Below the pieces are notes generated by a model that saw nothing but the letters and a program-made list of their open reading frames with translations, searched no databases and was not told the origin of the DNA. From Datisca glomerata (Eukaryota > Streptophyta > Magnoliopsida > Cucurbitales > Datiscaceae), in NCBI GenBank assembly GCA_003255025.1, contig QANY01004135.1:806001-870000 (forward strand): a DNA stretch of 64,000 nt, in the 5' to 3' direction. Position 1 is the stretch's first letter. Each line of letters begins with the position of its first letter. A program made the translations under genes and the position numbers. Shown here piece after piece: positions 45,041 through 57,675 of this stretch.

Positions 45041-47382
45041 ATTGAATTCATCATAAACTAAAACCTTTGAGAAATTTCAAAAGTTTTGAGCAAGAGTTGA
45101 GAATGCAGTAGATAGAATAATTAAATGTTTTTTATCAGATCGAGGAGGTGAATATCACTTTATGACATTCATGGACTATTTGGTCAAAATTAAATTTCAT
45201 CCCAACTCATTGCACCTGAGATCCCCTAGCAAAATTGTGTAGCTGAGAGGAGAAACAAAACTTTCTTGAACATGGTCAGATCTATGTTGAGCTATCCTAC
45301 TCTTCTTGTTTCCTTTTAGAAATATTCCTTGGAAACTGCTGCATACATCCGTAATTAGTACACTTTAAAGCAATACTCAAGACTCAACTAGAGTTGCAGA
45401 ATGGACGCAAACCTAGTTTGCGTCATCTCCATATTTGATTATGTCTAGCCAAGTGCTAAGAGAAAATGCTACTAAGTTGGAACCTAGATCGAAAGTATGT
45501 GTTTTCTTTGGGTATGCGAAGGAATAAGAGGGTTCTTATTTTATAGTAGTGAGGAACAAATAGTATGTTATCTTCTTAAAAGATGATTATATCATTAAAT
45601 TCAAGTCTAAGAGTAACATTTTTTTGAATGAGTTAGCTAATACTGACACTAGCATGCAAGTTTAGTCAGAAAAGGTTAGGGAGGTTACTGAGAAGAAATT
45701 ATCAGAGAGAACGAAAATGAAATACTTCCTAGTACTATACAACCACATCATACTAGGGAAAGAATCACATTCTTCTGAGAGGTACATGTTCTTAGGAGAG
45801 ACTTTCGTGTGTGTCTCAGAAGAACAAGACGTAGATCCATGGACCACAATGAGTCCATGAAAGATGCTGATGCAGATCACTGGCAAAAGGTGATAAAATA
45901 TGCAATGGATTCAATGTACTCAAATGAAGTATGCAAGCTTTTACAAACACCTAAAGGGGTAACACCCATTCAGTACAAGTGGGTATGAAAGTGAAAGTGA
46001 AGCATAGACATAAAGATGAAAGCTAGAGTTGTGGTGAAAGGAATACCCAAAAAGAGCGAATCAATTATGGAGAGGCTTCTTCGTCAGTGGCAATGCTCAC
46101 GTCTATAAAGATATTGTTGTCCATTGTGGTTCATTTCAATTTCTAGATTTGGCTAATAGATGTCATGACTTTATTTCTAAATGGCAACCTTGAATAAAAT
46201 ATTTTTATGTCTAAGCCTGAGTGCTTTATCGCTAATGACTAGAAGAATATGTTTTGCAAGTTAAATATGTTTATTTATCTATTTAAGCAAGCATCGAGGT
46301 CGTGAAACATCAAGTAGGATCAAGCAATAAAGTCTTTTTAGTTCTGCTCAAAATCTTGATGAACGATGTGTGTACAAGAGAAAGGATGGGAAATTCTATT
46401 TTCTTAGTTTTTTTGTACGTAGAATACATTCTCCTCATTTTAGGAATAATGTAGGGTGGATGTTGAATGTATAGTTGTGGCTGTAAAATAAGTTTGAAAT
46501 GAAGGACATGTGAGATACAACATATATTCATGGATCACTGTTGATCAAGATCGAGGATCTAGAAGTTATGCTTATCCAAATCTGCATATATAGTTAAGAT
46601 TTTGAAGACGTTTGTGATGCAGGATTCCAAGAAAGGTTAGTTGCCTTTCTGACGTGGAATTTATCTATCTAAGGATCAGTGTCCTAAGACATAAGAAGAT
46701 ATAAATTGCATGAAGATGGTTCCTTATGCTTCTATAATACAAAATTTCATGTATGCAATGTTGTGTACATCCATATATCTATTTCATTGTAGGAATGATC
46801 AGTAGGGAGAGAACACTGGGTATATGTGAAGTTTATACTCAAGTATCTTCAGAGAGTGAGAGCTGATATGCTTGTGTACTATAGAAAGTCTCATACCAGT
46901 TAGGTATACAGATTTAGTTTTTCAATTAGACCAGACTCTAAGAAGTCTACCTTAGGGTATGTGTTTACTTTAGATAGAATAGCGATCAGTTGGAGGAATG
47001 CTAAATAGAACTATATTGTGAACTTAACCAAGGATGATGAATATGTATTTTCTAGCTTCAGAAGCCGACTGGCTATGAAAGTTCCCTGGAGAGTTAGAGA
47101 TTGACATGATTAAGAGAATCTTGATCACAATTTGCAGTGATAACACAAGAGCAATCGCGCAATAAAAAAACCTCAAAACCATTAAGGAGGTAAACCATTT
47201 AGCAGAAGTGTCATCTCATTAGGGAGATCATACAACGAGGAGATAGAGTTGTCTCTAAGATAGCTTCAGCAAAGACGTATCAGACCCGTTTACAAAAACT
47301 TTAACCACAGATATCTTTCAGTCACCTGTGGAGAACATGCGGTTAAGCTAGTTGTAGACGTGTTTTAGAAAAAGTGGGAGAT
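45041..47382 (+). pseudogene. Copia-3 pol, right part (IN-RT-RH)
   Basis: It resumes the integrase cut at 27387: TFEKFQKF, ENAVDRIIKCFLSDRGGEYH, then RRNKTFLNMVRSMLSYPTL near 45250. Later blocks are LEPRSKVCVFFGYAKE (about 45480), a strongly decayed RT with LYVEYILLILG (about 46420; the catalytic YVDD is lost) and RNase H remains (RPDSKKSTLGYVFTLDR, about 46930-46980). Stops are denser than in Copia-1 or Copia-2, in line with its being the oldest layer of the nest. Confidence 0.85.
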
Positions 47383-48000
47383 TGTTAGGATTGTGTCCTT
47401 AAAAGCACTAGAATTCTATTTTTTTATTGAGACATTTAATTTTGATTAACAACAATAGTTTATTCTTATATTATATACAATACATTCTAATGTACAATTA
47501 GAGATTTCATAATTTTACTTGAGGCATCAAGTATGAAAACTATCATGCTTAATCAGTAGAACGAGATTTTGAACTTAAGGGACAAGATGTGTATATACTA
47601 GTTAGATAGTTCATCATCTAATAATACACAACGCTACAGTATGGAGGGGTAGTACATAATGAATAATAGGTAAACAAATAATTATATCGAATACTATGAA
47701 ATACTAATGGAGTTCAATTATAATTTTATCGTCAAATAAATTGTAGTTAATAATTAATAAATCCAACCACATATTTAGTTGGTAGACTTTATTAATCACT
47801 TAGCAATGAATATTTTTATCTTTATAATCCCCGAGCTAGCCAATGGGTTATAGAAATTGTCATGTCGTAATAAATATATACGGTATAGAAACCTAGTAGT
47901 CAACCAAGTCGGTCCTAATTTTAGTGATGAAAATTATTGATTAAAATTAATTTAATTAGGAGATAATTTTCAGCCAATTTTGACTGTTGGATTTCATTAA
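47383..48000 (+). repeat. Copia-3 3' LTR start
   Basis: The purine tract AAAAAGTGGGAGAT is followed by TGTTAGGATTGTGTCCTTAAA at 47383, a standard copia 3' LTR start of a different family from Copia-1 and Copia-2. No second copy exists in the window, so the end is unknown. The estimate of 48000 is where unrelated proline-rich exon-like sequence begins. Confidence 0.65.
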
Positions 48001-49632
48001 AGTTAGGAGGCCTCCACCTCCTAGGGTACCTCCACCTTCACTGCTGAAATGTGAATTTATACTAGATTTTAGTTTTTTTTTCATAAATTACTTTTGTTTG
48101 CTCTATGTAAAAATCAATATGTAATTATCATTTTGAGATGTGATTTATAGTAAACAATTAATATGTAATAATTTTGACTAATTGAATAAAATGGTATATG
48201 ATTTTGTTATTTCGTGATATTTTCTGAAAAGTTACTAGTGAATTTTTCTTTCATTTTTATCATGGGTATCAATCGATTTGATTCAAATGTTGTCAAATTG
48301 CTACTTATCTTCTGTAGTTGGTCTGTAAGCTTCATTATAATCCTATGAACTAAAGTATTATAGGCAGGGAGTTCTAGCCATCTTCCACAGTTGGTCCCTG
48401 ATCAAGTTCTCAAGCCAAAGCACTTCATTGTTCTTACACTGTCAGAGACAAATAAGGTATGCATCCTCGCTTGAGACTATTCTTTACCCATTTTGCAAGC
48501 ATGAAAAACCTTCTCACATTCTTGTTGTTGGAATTTATCTTTGATAAAATGATGCCATAAAATTATTAGCATGAAGAATGGATTTCGATCACTTGACTAC
48601 TTTAGTCAACCTCCCTTAGAGTTCATCATTTTGTTTGGTTTCACTTATAACATGTGACAGTGTAAACATTCTAGTTCTTGTTGTAAATAAAGATTTTGAA
48701 GATCCTGGTTAGAAAAGTAATTATGGTATGTTTCATATAGTAAAAAATGTTTGGATAACTTGAAGACCAAATCCATAGAGCAGTTAATCTAATAAAAACC
48801 ATGTTGATGCCACTAAGCAACAGGCTAATAGCCTTAAGTTTTTTAGGGTTATATTCTTCTCCTAAGGTCCACATAGTAGCAATTATGGTTACAAATTGTT
48901 ATGAATATGTTATGCTATCATTTCATTTGGTATTCTGTTTCCTTGGTTGATATAATTGCCCACCTCTTTTTTATTGCCTCCCTTTCCATTTTCATATGGA
49001 ACTCACATGGTTATTGTAAATTGTAAATGTAATGAAAGATTCTTGATGTTTGCAATCAAATTTTTTATTTAACTGTTAAGTTCTTTTTCAGGTACTGGTC
49101 TTTTGTTTAGCAAGTGTCATTTCCATGAACAATATTGATTTATTGTTCACCAGAACTATTCAGGTATGTTCATCCCTAACCAAATGGTTTAGCAAGTCAT
49201 TTCCATAAACTATAAGTTTCTTCCCATTTCTCATAATCTTTTGTCATGTTTAACAATGAATCATTTATTCCCCCCATTTGATATGAAAGTTGTTGTAATA
49301 AATTTAGTGTATAAATGTTGGCAGAGGTGATAGTTTTAGACACAACCATTAATTCGTTCTATCTTAATGGATAAAATGTTTGTATATTTGTTTATGGCCA
49401 GAGTGGATGAGGAAAAACCTATACAATGGTATGTTATATGATTAAAGTTTTGTAGTGCATATCTTGCAGCTAATCAAAATTCTTTCTGACAAATGCTTAA
49501 CCTATGTAGCGAATGAAATTCAAGTATTGATTCTTTTGTTGTCTTTAAAGTGTTCATTCTTTTCAATGTTTAAAGGATTTTTTTCTAAAATTTTAGTTTG
49601 CTGATTTTATATAGCATAGATGTTTTCTATAC

Positions 49633-49676
<44 letters not shown>

Positions 49677-50960
49677 GAAAACCTACTCTAAGTGTTATAT
49701 TTATTTTTTAATGGTATTTTAGGGCACAAGTAGTACTAACAGTGCTGCATTCGTAAATCCCTAATCCTCTGGTTATGTATTAAATTTCCTTCTCTTTGCT
49801 TAGATTAGATTGATCCACTTTAGTTGGACCCTTGTATGGATTTTTCTTTCTTCTCTTTGAGGTTGTCATTATGTAATTAGCTGTTTAAGTTATTATAATC
49901 AAGTGGTTAGTTTTATTGTTGGTTAATTGTTTATTTACTTTAGTTTTATTTAATTGTTCACTTCGACCAATTAAATTTTCAGGGGATGTTGAGTACTCGT
50001 CATTAGCTTCTAGAAGAAAATGATTGGTTTCTTGAATCATTATATGGGCCCAACAGTAAGCTTATTCTTAAAAGGAGCTTCTTGTAAATTAATTATAATT
50101 GTTTTTTAAAATTACTTATATGTACGTATATTTCTCTTGTAGTTGTAAAAAGAAACTCATCAACTTGTGATACCCTAGAGCGAGAGGTGGCAGAGAAGAT
50201 TGGAATTTTAAGAGTTGGGTGGTAAGCTGAAAAATATATAGATGTTTACTATATGGAAACGATTTGGGAAATTGAATGCAACTTTATGAAACTTGTTGGT
50301 GTAGTTGTGTTTTTAGGTGTTGGACTTCCTAATAGAGAAAATTGAGATAATTTAATCTATTTTCTTTTTCTTCTTTTTGGGGGTGAGGGAATGGATGGAT
50401 TTAAAAGGCTTATTGTTGCTATGCACCTTCTCTGTCACTTAAGCTTTGTTAAATGTTGCATTTTGAGACAGAAGATAATAAAGTTGGTTTACAGTTAAAT
50501 ATAAAATGTGGTTGCTCTCCACCAACGACTATACTATATCATGGAATGTTGTAAGTCTGCCACTAATTCTCAACTTCCTTATCTAATAAGTCATTTCTTA
50601 GCTGTTGATAATTTAGATTGTACTATTTGGAATAGGAGGTTGCTCCTTCATATGAATGGATCATCCATGCTTTGGTACAACACTTTGATCTTGTCCTAAA
50701 GCATCACCAAGGCAGTTACCTGCACCACCACCTCCTCACCAAGGAAAATCACCAAGTGAACCTCCACCTTCAGTGCCGAGATGTGACTTTATACTAGATT
50801 TTAGTTTTTTTCATAAATTACTTTTGCTTGCTCTATGTAAAAATCAATATGTAATTATCATTTTGAGATGTGATTTCTGGTAAACAATTAGTATGTAATA
50901 ATTTTGACTAATTAAATAAAATGATATATGATTTTTTTATTTCGTGAGTATAAACTCATG
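48001..50960 (+). pseudogene. Cluster of gene fragments including a kinesin P-loop remnant
   Basis: Exon-like pieces are bounded by plausible splice sites. These are LPQLVPDQVLKPKHFIVLTL before a GTATGC donor (about 48375-48457), VLVFCLASVISMNNIDLLF (49093-49163, AG/GT bounded), and VYGQSG-stop-GKTYTM (about 49398-49430). The last matches the kinesin motor P-loop AYGQTGSGKTYTM with one stop. CDTLEREVAEKIGILRVGW follows (about 50168-50220), then a proline-rich piece, QLPAPPPPHQGKSPSEPPPS (about 50713-50775). A roughly 185-bp direct repeat (48031-48220 and 50757-50945) flanks the cluster. Either this is a decayed kinesin-like gene, or host exons captured by a transposon. The pieces do not form one translatable gene. 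Confidence 0.55.
48031..48220 (+). repeat. Direct repeat, left copy (pair with 50757-50945)
   Basis: CCTCCACCTTCAnTGC, TTATACTAGATTTTAGTTTT, CTCTATGTAAAAATCAATAT and TTTTGACTAATT occur in the same order in both copies, with about 5-10% differences. The pair brackets 2.5 kb of gene fragments. Confidence 0.85.
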
Positions 50961-51303
50961 ATAAAATGAATGATAGAAAAATTCTATAGTAACTAATAAT
51001 AATTAATTTACTCTCTGTTTCATGAGAAGACTACAACAGAGAAGATGGATCAATATCAACAACCCAATAAAACAAAACCATTCTCATGCCCTATCACAAT
51101 TTCACTTGCTTAAAGGTGACTCTCAACTCTCAACTTCTCAGAAAAACACAAAGATCAGATAAATATAAAAAAATAGACATGAATTATAGATTGAAACCCA
51201 CCTCACAAGGAAAAACCATTATTTTGAGATGCGAAATCGAAGTGGGAAGTGCTGGAAAATAGAGCTGCGAAAGACAAAGAGATGTAAGAGAGAGAGCGCT
51301 ACG

Positions 51304-52668
51304 CACTACAACAAGATTCAAATCCATAACCATTTTGCTCAAATTCTGCACTTTCATCCCCTAACTATCATAAGGGATAATTATCCCTAATCTACATTTG
51401 CAACACTACCCTAAGAAATGTTCATGGATTTCTATAATTCACATTCAATTTCAAAATCATTTTTTGCATCTTATAATGAAATCAAAGAAATTTTAAAGGA
51501 TGGGAAGAGTACATACTGATCCATTCAAACCATGATACATAGTTCCACAAGAACATGCAGAATTAAAGGGAATAGGAAACTAAAATCAGAGTAGCCAAGC
51601 AAATATCTGCAAAACGTAGAATATAAATATACACAAACACTAAAAAATGATGATTTGGAAGAATGCAGAAGTACCTCTTCCTTATTACATTGCCTCTGCT
51701 AAAGAACTTGTACCCTACAAATATAAGAAGACCCCAACCACATAGAGAGACAATTACAAACTAAAAAGATAAAACAATAATTCATTCAAGATAGGTTGTC
51801 ATATATATGATCTCTGATTTTATTAAATAATAGCTGAGAGAGAGAGATCCTACAACCTACAAAATGAGGCAACTTTCATAAGATTGTTAAAATCAGTGAC
51901 AAGTAATGTCGATTAGCTCTATTGCAACATTTTCTTCATTATCCATTCTTGGAATAACCGATGCTTCAGCTATTGAGGACAAAGTCATAATGGTGGTGTC
52001 CAAAAGATAAGTTTACTGATAAAAGAATATACAATATTCATAGTTAGAGGTAAGTTTAGTGATAAAAGAATATAAAATATTCATAGTTTTGTACTATTAT
52101 TCCAAAGGAGGCTTAATAATTTTTTTCTTTTCTTTCTGTTTAATGATTTGCTTTTGTTCTCATTTGTTTCCAAGCTCCATTGACTGACGTTTTGCTGAAA
52201 CATGAACTTGAATATGAGTTTAGTACGAAAAATACTCTGCAAGTATTTTGTTTTGATTTTTACTAGAAAGAAGATCTAAGGAAACGAGCCGGTATGCTAG
52301 AGAGAGAGTTGAGAGAGAGATGTTCTCGAGAGCGAGCGTTGAGAAAGCTCATTGGTGAGCTTCGAGAGAGAGAGAGCTCGTTGGTGAGATTCTTGTGAGC
52401 TTCGAGATTGAGAGAGACAGAGAGTTACTGTGAAAAAGATCGTTGGTGAGCTTTGAGAGAGTTCATTGGGGAGCTTCGAGATCGAGAGAAAGAGAGAGCT
52501 ACTGTACTGAAAGAGAAGCGCGAGGTTGGGGGAATTTTTCATTTGGTAAGAGAGATGCGGGTTTGGGGCTTGGTGAGAATTTTTCACTCCGCGCTTTTTA
52601 GTTTTTTATTGAGTTTTGGACCAAAACGCGGTGGTGTTGTGCTATAACAACACATAACTGTTGTAGTG
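51304..52668. mobile_element. Small CACTA-like element (TIR only)
   Basis: The left end CACTACAACA (51304) and right end TGTTGTAGTG (to 52668) are a perfect 10-bp inverted pair, 1365 bp apart. Flanking triplets (ACG and TTT) do not match, so the target duplication is not confirmed. No transposase frame is present. The right half contains a long GAGA-rich stretch with AGCTTCGAGA words (about 52295-52510). Confidence 0.5.
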
Positions 52669-53438
52669 TTTCCTCCACAACAAACTAAATCAAACACAAA
52701 GTATGGAGAAAACAAATTCCTACAAATCACATTGAATCAATCAAATCCAACACCCAACTGACATCAATGAATGTGAAAAAACAAAAAAAAAACATAGTTT
52801 GCTGAAAGATTCAACATCCAGAATTATGCGGAAAAAATTCAACACCTAGAAATATGCGAAAAAATTCACCACCCTAAAAATTAATTGCACAGAAGAATAA
52901 TGAGAGAGAAAAATCAAAGAGAGAGATTTTATAGTTTGGATCTGAGTTTGCTGAAAGATTTTGTATTTTGGGCGAGGAGGGAAATGGGAGACTTGACTAA
53001 GCTCTCTCCCTCCCTCCCTCCCTCCCTCTCTCCTCTCTTTGTCTTGATCACTAGCTCCAACCCTCTTCTTTCTCTTGATCTTATTTTTCTTAGTCGCTGC
53101 ATCGTCCCAGCCCAAGACTTAGTTCAAAGTTCCATGGTTGCTTTTCGTCGACTAGGTTCCGATTAATTTTGTTTTCCAATCCATTTAACTGCTCTTCGCT
53201 CTAAGATTGTGAAGCTCATGTGTGAACCTCTTTTCTTCACTCTACTAGTCTCGAATTTGGTCCTTCTGTGCTTGCGGTCAAGCCCTACTAGAGATGGTCT
53301 TTGTAGAAAGAAAGAGTTTTTTAGATCTTGTTTTTTTATCAAATTTTAGTTCTTAGCTTTGCTAAAAATGTTAGTTGAATTTGTATTTAAAAGGGATATA
53401 ATTGTCCTTTAAATATGTGTTAACAAAAAATCTGACAG
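52669..53438. other. Intergenic between CACTA-like elements
   Basis: No gene recognised. It contains a CCCT-rich microsatellite (about 53008-53035) and overlapping short frames on both strands without familiar motifs. A leader-like pyrimidine-rich region near 53000-53150 may be the remains of a gene 5' end. Confidence 0.4.
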
Positions 53439-53449
53439 CACTACTACAA

Positions 53450-53880
53450 TTTCACTTTTCTACGACGTGCATAAAAAAGAGACATGACGGCGCACTAAGA
53501 CCTCGTCATTTTACATAATAAGAAACACAAAAATGATGGGGCTACGATGTCCTGTCGTGTTAATACAATGCATAAAATGATGGGGGATTCAGAACCCCAT
53601 CGTTTTGTAAGAAATTAAAGAACAAAACAACAGGGTCTCGTTACCCCGTTGTATTTAAGAAACATTAAAAAATGACGGGGTGCCACCTCATTTTTGGTTT
53701 AATAATAATAATAAATGGAGGGGCCTCACTACCCCGTCGTGTGTAAGAAACATTACAAATTGACGGGGCATCGAGGCCCCGTCATTTTTGGTTAAATAAA
53801 AATCAAAACGACAGGATCTCGCAGCGCCGTTGCATTATGTGAGTGCAAAAAATGACGGGATGTCGATACCCCATCGTTTA
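53450..53880. repeat. CACTA-2 terminal hairpin array
   Basis: About nine short imperfect hairpins follow each other, each of the form AATGACGGGG...CCCCGTCATT, with 4-10-bp loops and 15-25-bp spacers often ending in AAGAAA or AAATAA. Variants carry ATGATGGGG/CCCCATCGT and AACAGGG/CCCCGTTGT. These are subterminal repeats of the kind bound by CACTA transposases. Confidence 0.8.
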
Positions 53881-54885
53881 CGAAAAGCACGAAGGGGTGC
53901 TCGCCATTCTTGTCTCCTTGCACCACGCGGCTGCAACGCCATTCTTGTCTCCTTGCGCAACACACTACCTTTGCTTCCTACCATGCTTTAGCTTCATCCA
54001 TCGTCTCGTCTTCCTTCGTAGTAGCCGTCGTCTTCGCCATTGATTCGGTAACCTTTTCGTTTGAAATCTCTCTTCACCATTGATTAGATAAGATCCATCA
54101 TTGTCTATGTTCTCGTTTGAAATCTCTCTTATTGTCATTTGAAATCTTACTTGCGCCATTGTCGTTTGATTCGCGATACCTGGAATGTATTTTCATTTTG
54201 ATTCGACGAACTAAACATCGTCTAAGATCTATCATTGTATATATCCAGTGAAATATTACCAGCCATCGATTGTGTAGCCTAAGTAATAGTCTAACATAGT
54301 TTCAGATTAATTCAAAATAGAAAGTTTGAGATAAAATTTATCGCTGTTAGAGATAAAATTTGTGGACAATAAGTAGTATACTTTTAAAAAAACTAGCACA
54401 GGGATGAATGACGAAAGTCTCAAACTGAGGAAGGCAGAGTAAAGCAAGATAGATAAAATGGTTGGAAACAGGCCAAGTAGTAGAAAAGGTACGAGTCCAC
54501 GCATTACCAAAGTTTCATAGAGGAAATTGATATTATAACTTCATTGGTTTTGGATTTAGAGTTGAACCTTTGTGTTCAGTAACTTTATGAGGAAGAAATA
54601 AAGGGTTTATATATTTATTGGGGGAACATTTGGAGTCTTTTGAATTTAATTAATGAATGTCTTATTTTCAGTGACACTTATATATATATATATATATATA
54701 AAATCATTACCTTTGTCGTCTACACGACGATTCTGTCCCGCATTGAGAGCTAAGTGAGATTTATCCTTTACTCGCCACTAAGTGAGGATCAATATTTATT
54801 CATGTTTATTAATTTTACTTTTTTTATTGTCTCATGTGTACCTGAGTAAAAAATTGATGTTTTATGTAATTCATAACTTGTAGAT
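53881..54885 (+). other. CACTA-2 ORF1 leader and intron-like region
   Basis: A C/T-rich leader-like stretch (53890-54050) with GTCTCCTTGC repeated at 53911 and 53948 is followed by AT-rich intron-like sequence. That holds a TA microsatellite near 54680-54700 and ends in an acceptor-like AACTTGTAG before the ATG at 54886. Confidence 0.45.
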
Positions 54886-57450
54886 ATGGATAGAGATGAC
54901 CCGAGCGATGATAATTTGAAGATGGATAATTTAGATATATTGAATATGGATATGACGACGACGGCAAAAAGAATAGGGAAAAGAGGTCCAACTTAAAACA
55001 CTTCCTTGAAAACCAATAGAAGGAACTTTGAAAAAAGGTTATCACAACAAATATTAAGAGACAACCTGTAAGCGAGAACGTTGCTAAATTTAAAAGCTTT
55101 ATAAAAAGTTGTGCACGTTCAATTGTTCCAATAACTTACATGGATTGAGATCGCAATGTTTCAAAAGAGCTGAAGAAGAAGGTGTACGGAAGCATTGAGG
55201 TATTTTTATGTGTTACGCGATTAATAAATTATCTTTATGAATTACTTTTGGTATAGACGTAATATGTGATAGATCCAGCACTCAAAGATAATATTTAATG
55301 AATGCTGGAGAGAGATGGCGTGACTTTAAGTGTACCCTTGGTAGTAAATTTATTAACCCTTATTTGGATGACCGCAAAAAGTTTAGGCATCCACGTATCA
55401 AGTATAACTTCATCGAGCAACTGCATTGGGATGAATGTGAAATCTCGTCTTACTCTTGAATTTTTGGTAAAATTCTTTACTTTGCATTTTAGTTTGACGT
55501 TCATTTTTAGCTATAAATTTCGACATAGTTACTATAAATTTTTCACTTGCAGGCACTACGTGAAAAACAACAAATGAACCGAGAAAAAATAAATATAACC
55601 ATTGAATGTCTCGTAAAGGATACGTAAATTTGGAGGAAGAGTTGGTAAGGATTATTAAACTCTTCATAACTTAATATTTAGTTCCAAATTACTATGTATT
55701 TACTACTAACCGTTATTATTGCTTATGACAGCAAAAAGAAAAATGTACTGATGAGCCAATAGACCGGGCAATGTTGTGGAAGTGTGCCTGTAAGGACAAG
55801 AAAGGAAGTTTCAATGATGAGGCCGTTGAAGAAAAGGTGAAAAAAATTGTAAGGGTGTTTAATTCATTTTATTTAATTAGTTTGAATTTAATATAATTAT
55901 TTTGGACGTTTAATTATATGTTTTTTTATTGTAGGACGAACTTAAGGAAAAAGAAGTGCCTACCTCCGGTACCCAGGACATTCTCACCATGGTTTTGGGT
56001 ACTCCCGAGCATGGTGGTCAGGTAAGGGGTTTGAGAGATTTTGTAACCCTAACCATATATTTTAAACTTCCTCAATACAACTCCAAGGCTAGAATTGAGT
56101 AGAAATTGACTCAAGTCCGTGAGCAAGTTGTAAATGAGGAGAACTTAAAGTGGAGTGCCAAATTTAAAGAGTTGGAGCAAGAGACACTTAAAGGTAATCG
56201 TAAGATAACTCCTCCATCGGATAAGGCGAGCTACTCTAAATGCTAGGATGGGCTTTCTATGACTCAGAGGAAAGCTATTGAGGTATTTTCGTTAAGTTAT
56301 AAACTTGATTTGGTTTTTTAGTAAATAATGTTTGTACATATGCATACTCATAATGTTTTAAATTATTTTAGAACATTGCGTGCAAGTTTTTTGTGGATAT
56401 TGATGATGAGGTCGTCGCATATAGAACAATTAATGACACTACAAGCAATGATGTTCTGGTAGGAGAGGAGAATGTATGTGTGTCAATTGATTTACTCATG
56501 ATTGATGATGCCCCTCTACCTATCCTAGTTCAAGATGAGCTACAGACTCTGGGTCAGGCTCTAGGGTGTCATGTGTCTAGCCTTAACATCTAGTCAGACT
56601 TATAAATGTAATATGTTAGCGTATTTATTAGTTATTTGGAAATTGTAATGATCTTGCGTAAAACACCAAATTAGCTTTGTATTCAGGATACATCTTTAAA
56701 GAAAAAATCTCTAATGAAGCTTGTTACACAAAACCGAATGGCTGTAAACTTTCCACGAGAATGGGGCAATTTGGACGAGAGAGCACGTTACATTTATGAT
56801 ATTTTGATCCCTCACTCATAGGTGGAGAATGGGGCAATTTGGACGACATTACATTTATGATATTTTGATAGCCACACGACCTGGGCAATATGTTTTTGCT
56901 CTATTTAGTTTCTCCCATCATTGGATATTGGTCGTCCTCGATTTTCATGAGAGTAATGCATATATCTTTGACGCTATTAATAATTTTAGTCATAAGGGCC
57001 CAAAAATGTATTACGAAGTAAGTTTTACGTTATAGTTAAGAATTAAATCTATTATGACTTACACTATGAAGATATAATTAAAGGTTAAAATCCTCAGGTA
57101 TTAATTTATACATTTATATTTTGTGTATATGCTAACACGTTTGATTTATTATTATGTATAATTAATCTATCTAATAGTGTCCTAAGCAAGCTGAGAGCGT
57201 TGAATGTGGTTATTTTGTTATGCATTTCATGAAACATATATCGAGAATCATAACAAGTCTATGAATGAAATAGTATGTAAACTAGTTATTGTTTCACTTT
57301 ATTCAATCTATTCTGTGATAGCGTAAAATAGTTTGACTAATGTAATTGTTAATCTATTATGGCAGTTCACGAACAAATCAACGTATACACAAGAAGAGAT
57401 TGATGAGGTACGATTTGAATAGTCTGATCACTTCGCTGAGTATATGTGTT
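54886..57450 (+). pseudogene. CACTA-2 ORF1: PF03004-like plus Ulp1 (C48) protease, degenerate
   Basis: The start is MDRDDPSDDNLKMDNLDI. Further pieces are ITYMDWD and KELKKKVYGSIE (about 55135-55200), GERWRDFKCTLGSKFINPYL with HPRIKYNFIEQLHWDEC (about 55305-55440), and KGYVNLEEEL with DILTMVLGTPEHGGQVRGLR (about 55980-56035). These follow the usual PF03004 order. A cysteine protease block of the Ulp1/SENP type (PF02902) follows: HHWILVVLDFHESNAYIFDA (about 56917-56975; active-site His and Asp), then CPKQAESVECGYFVMHFMKH (57180-57240; the Gln and Cys positions). TQEEIDEVRFE comes before the stop at 57420. Fused Ulp1 domains are known from several plant CACTA and MULE families. Frameshifts, intron-like gaps and a partial duplication (56759-56807 and 56827-56871) show decay. 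Confidence 0.8.
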
Positions 57451-57675
57451 ACCGGTTGGGATAACTTTCGGTTTCATTTTGATTTTTATGACTGTAAATA
57501 AATTACTCGGTGTAATAAGTTACATTTTAAATATTAATAGAAGTGGTCTACAAATTATTCAGAATGAATTCTATGTTTGTGGTCGTATTCTATGTAGACT
57601 TATACATGTTTTTGTTTGCAGGATTGGGGATTAATAAAAATGAATTTAATTTTTTTAATTTTTTCTGCATAAAAC
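57451..57675 (+). other. Spacer after CACTA-2 ORF1
   Basis: AT-rich spacer between the ORF1 stop and the internal hairpin array, with no gene or motif recognised. Confidence 0.5.
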
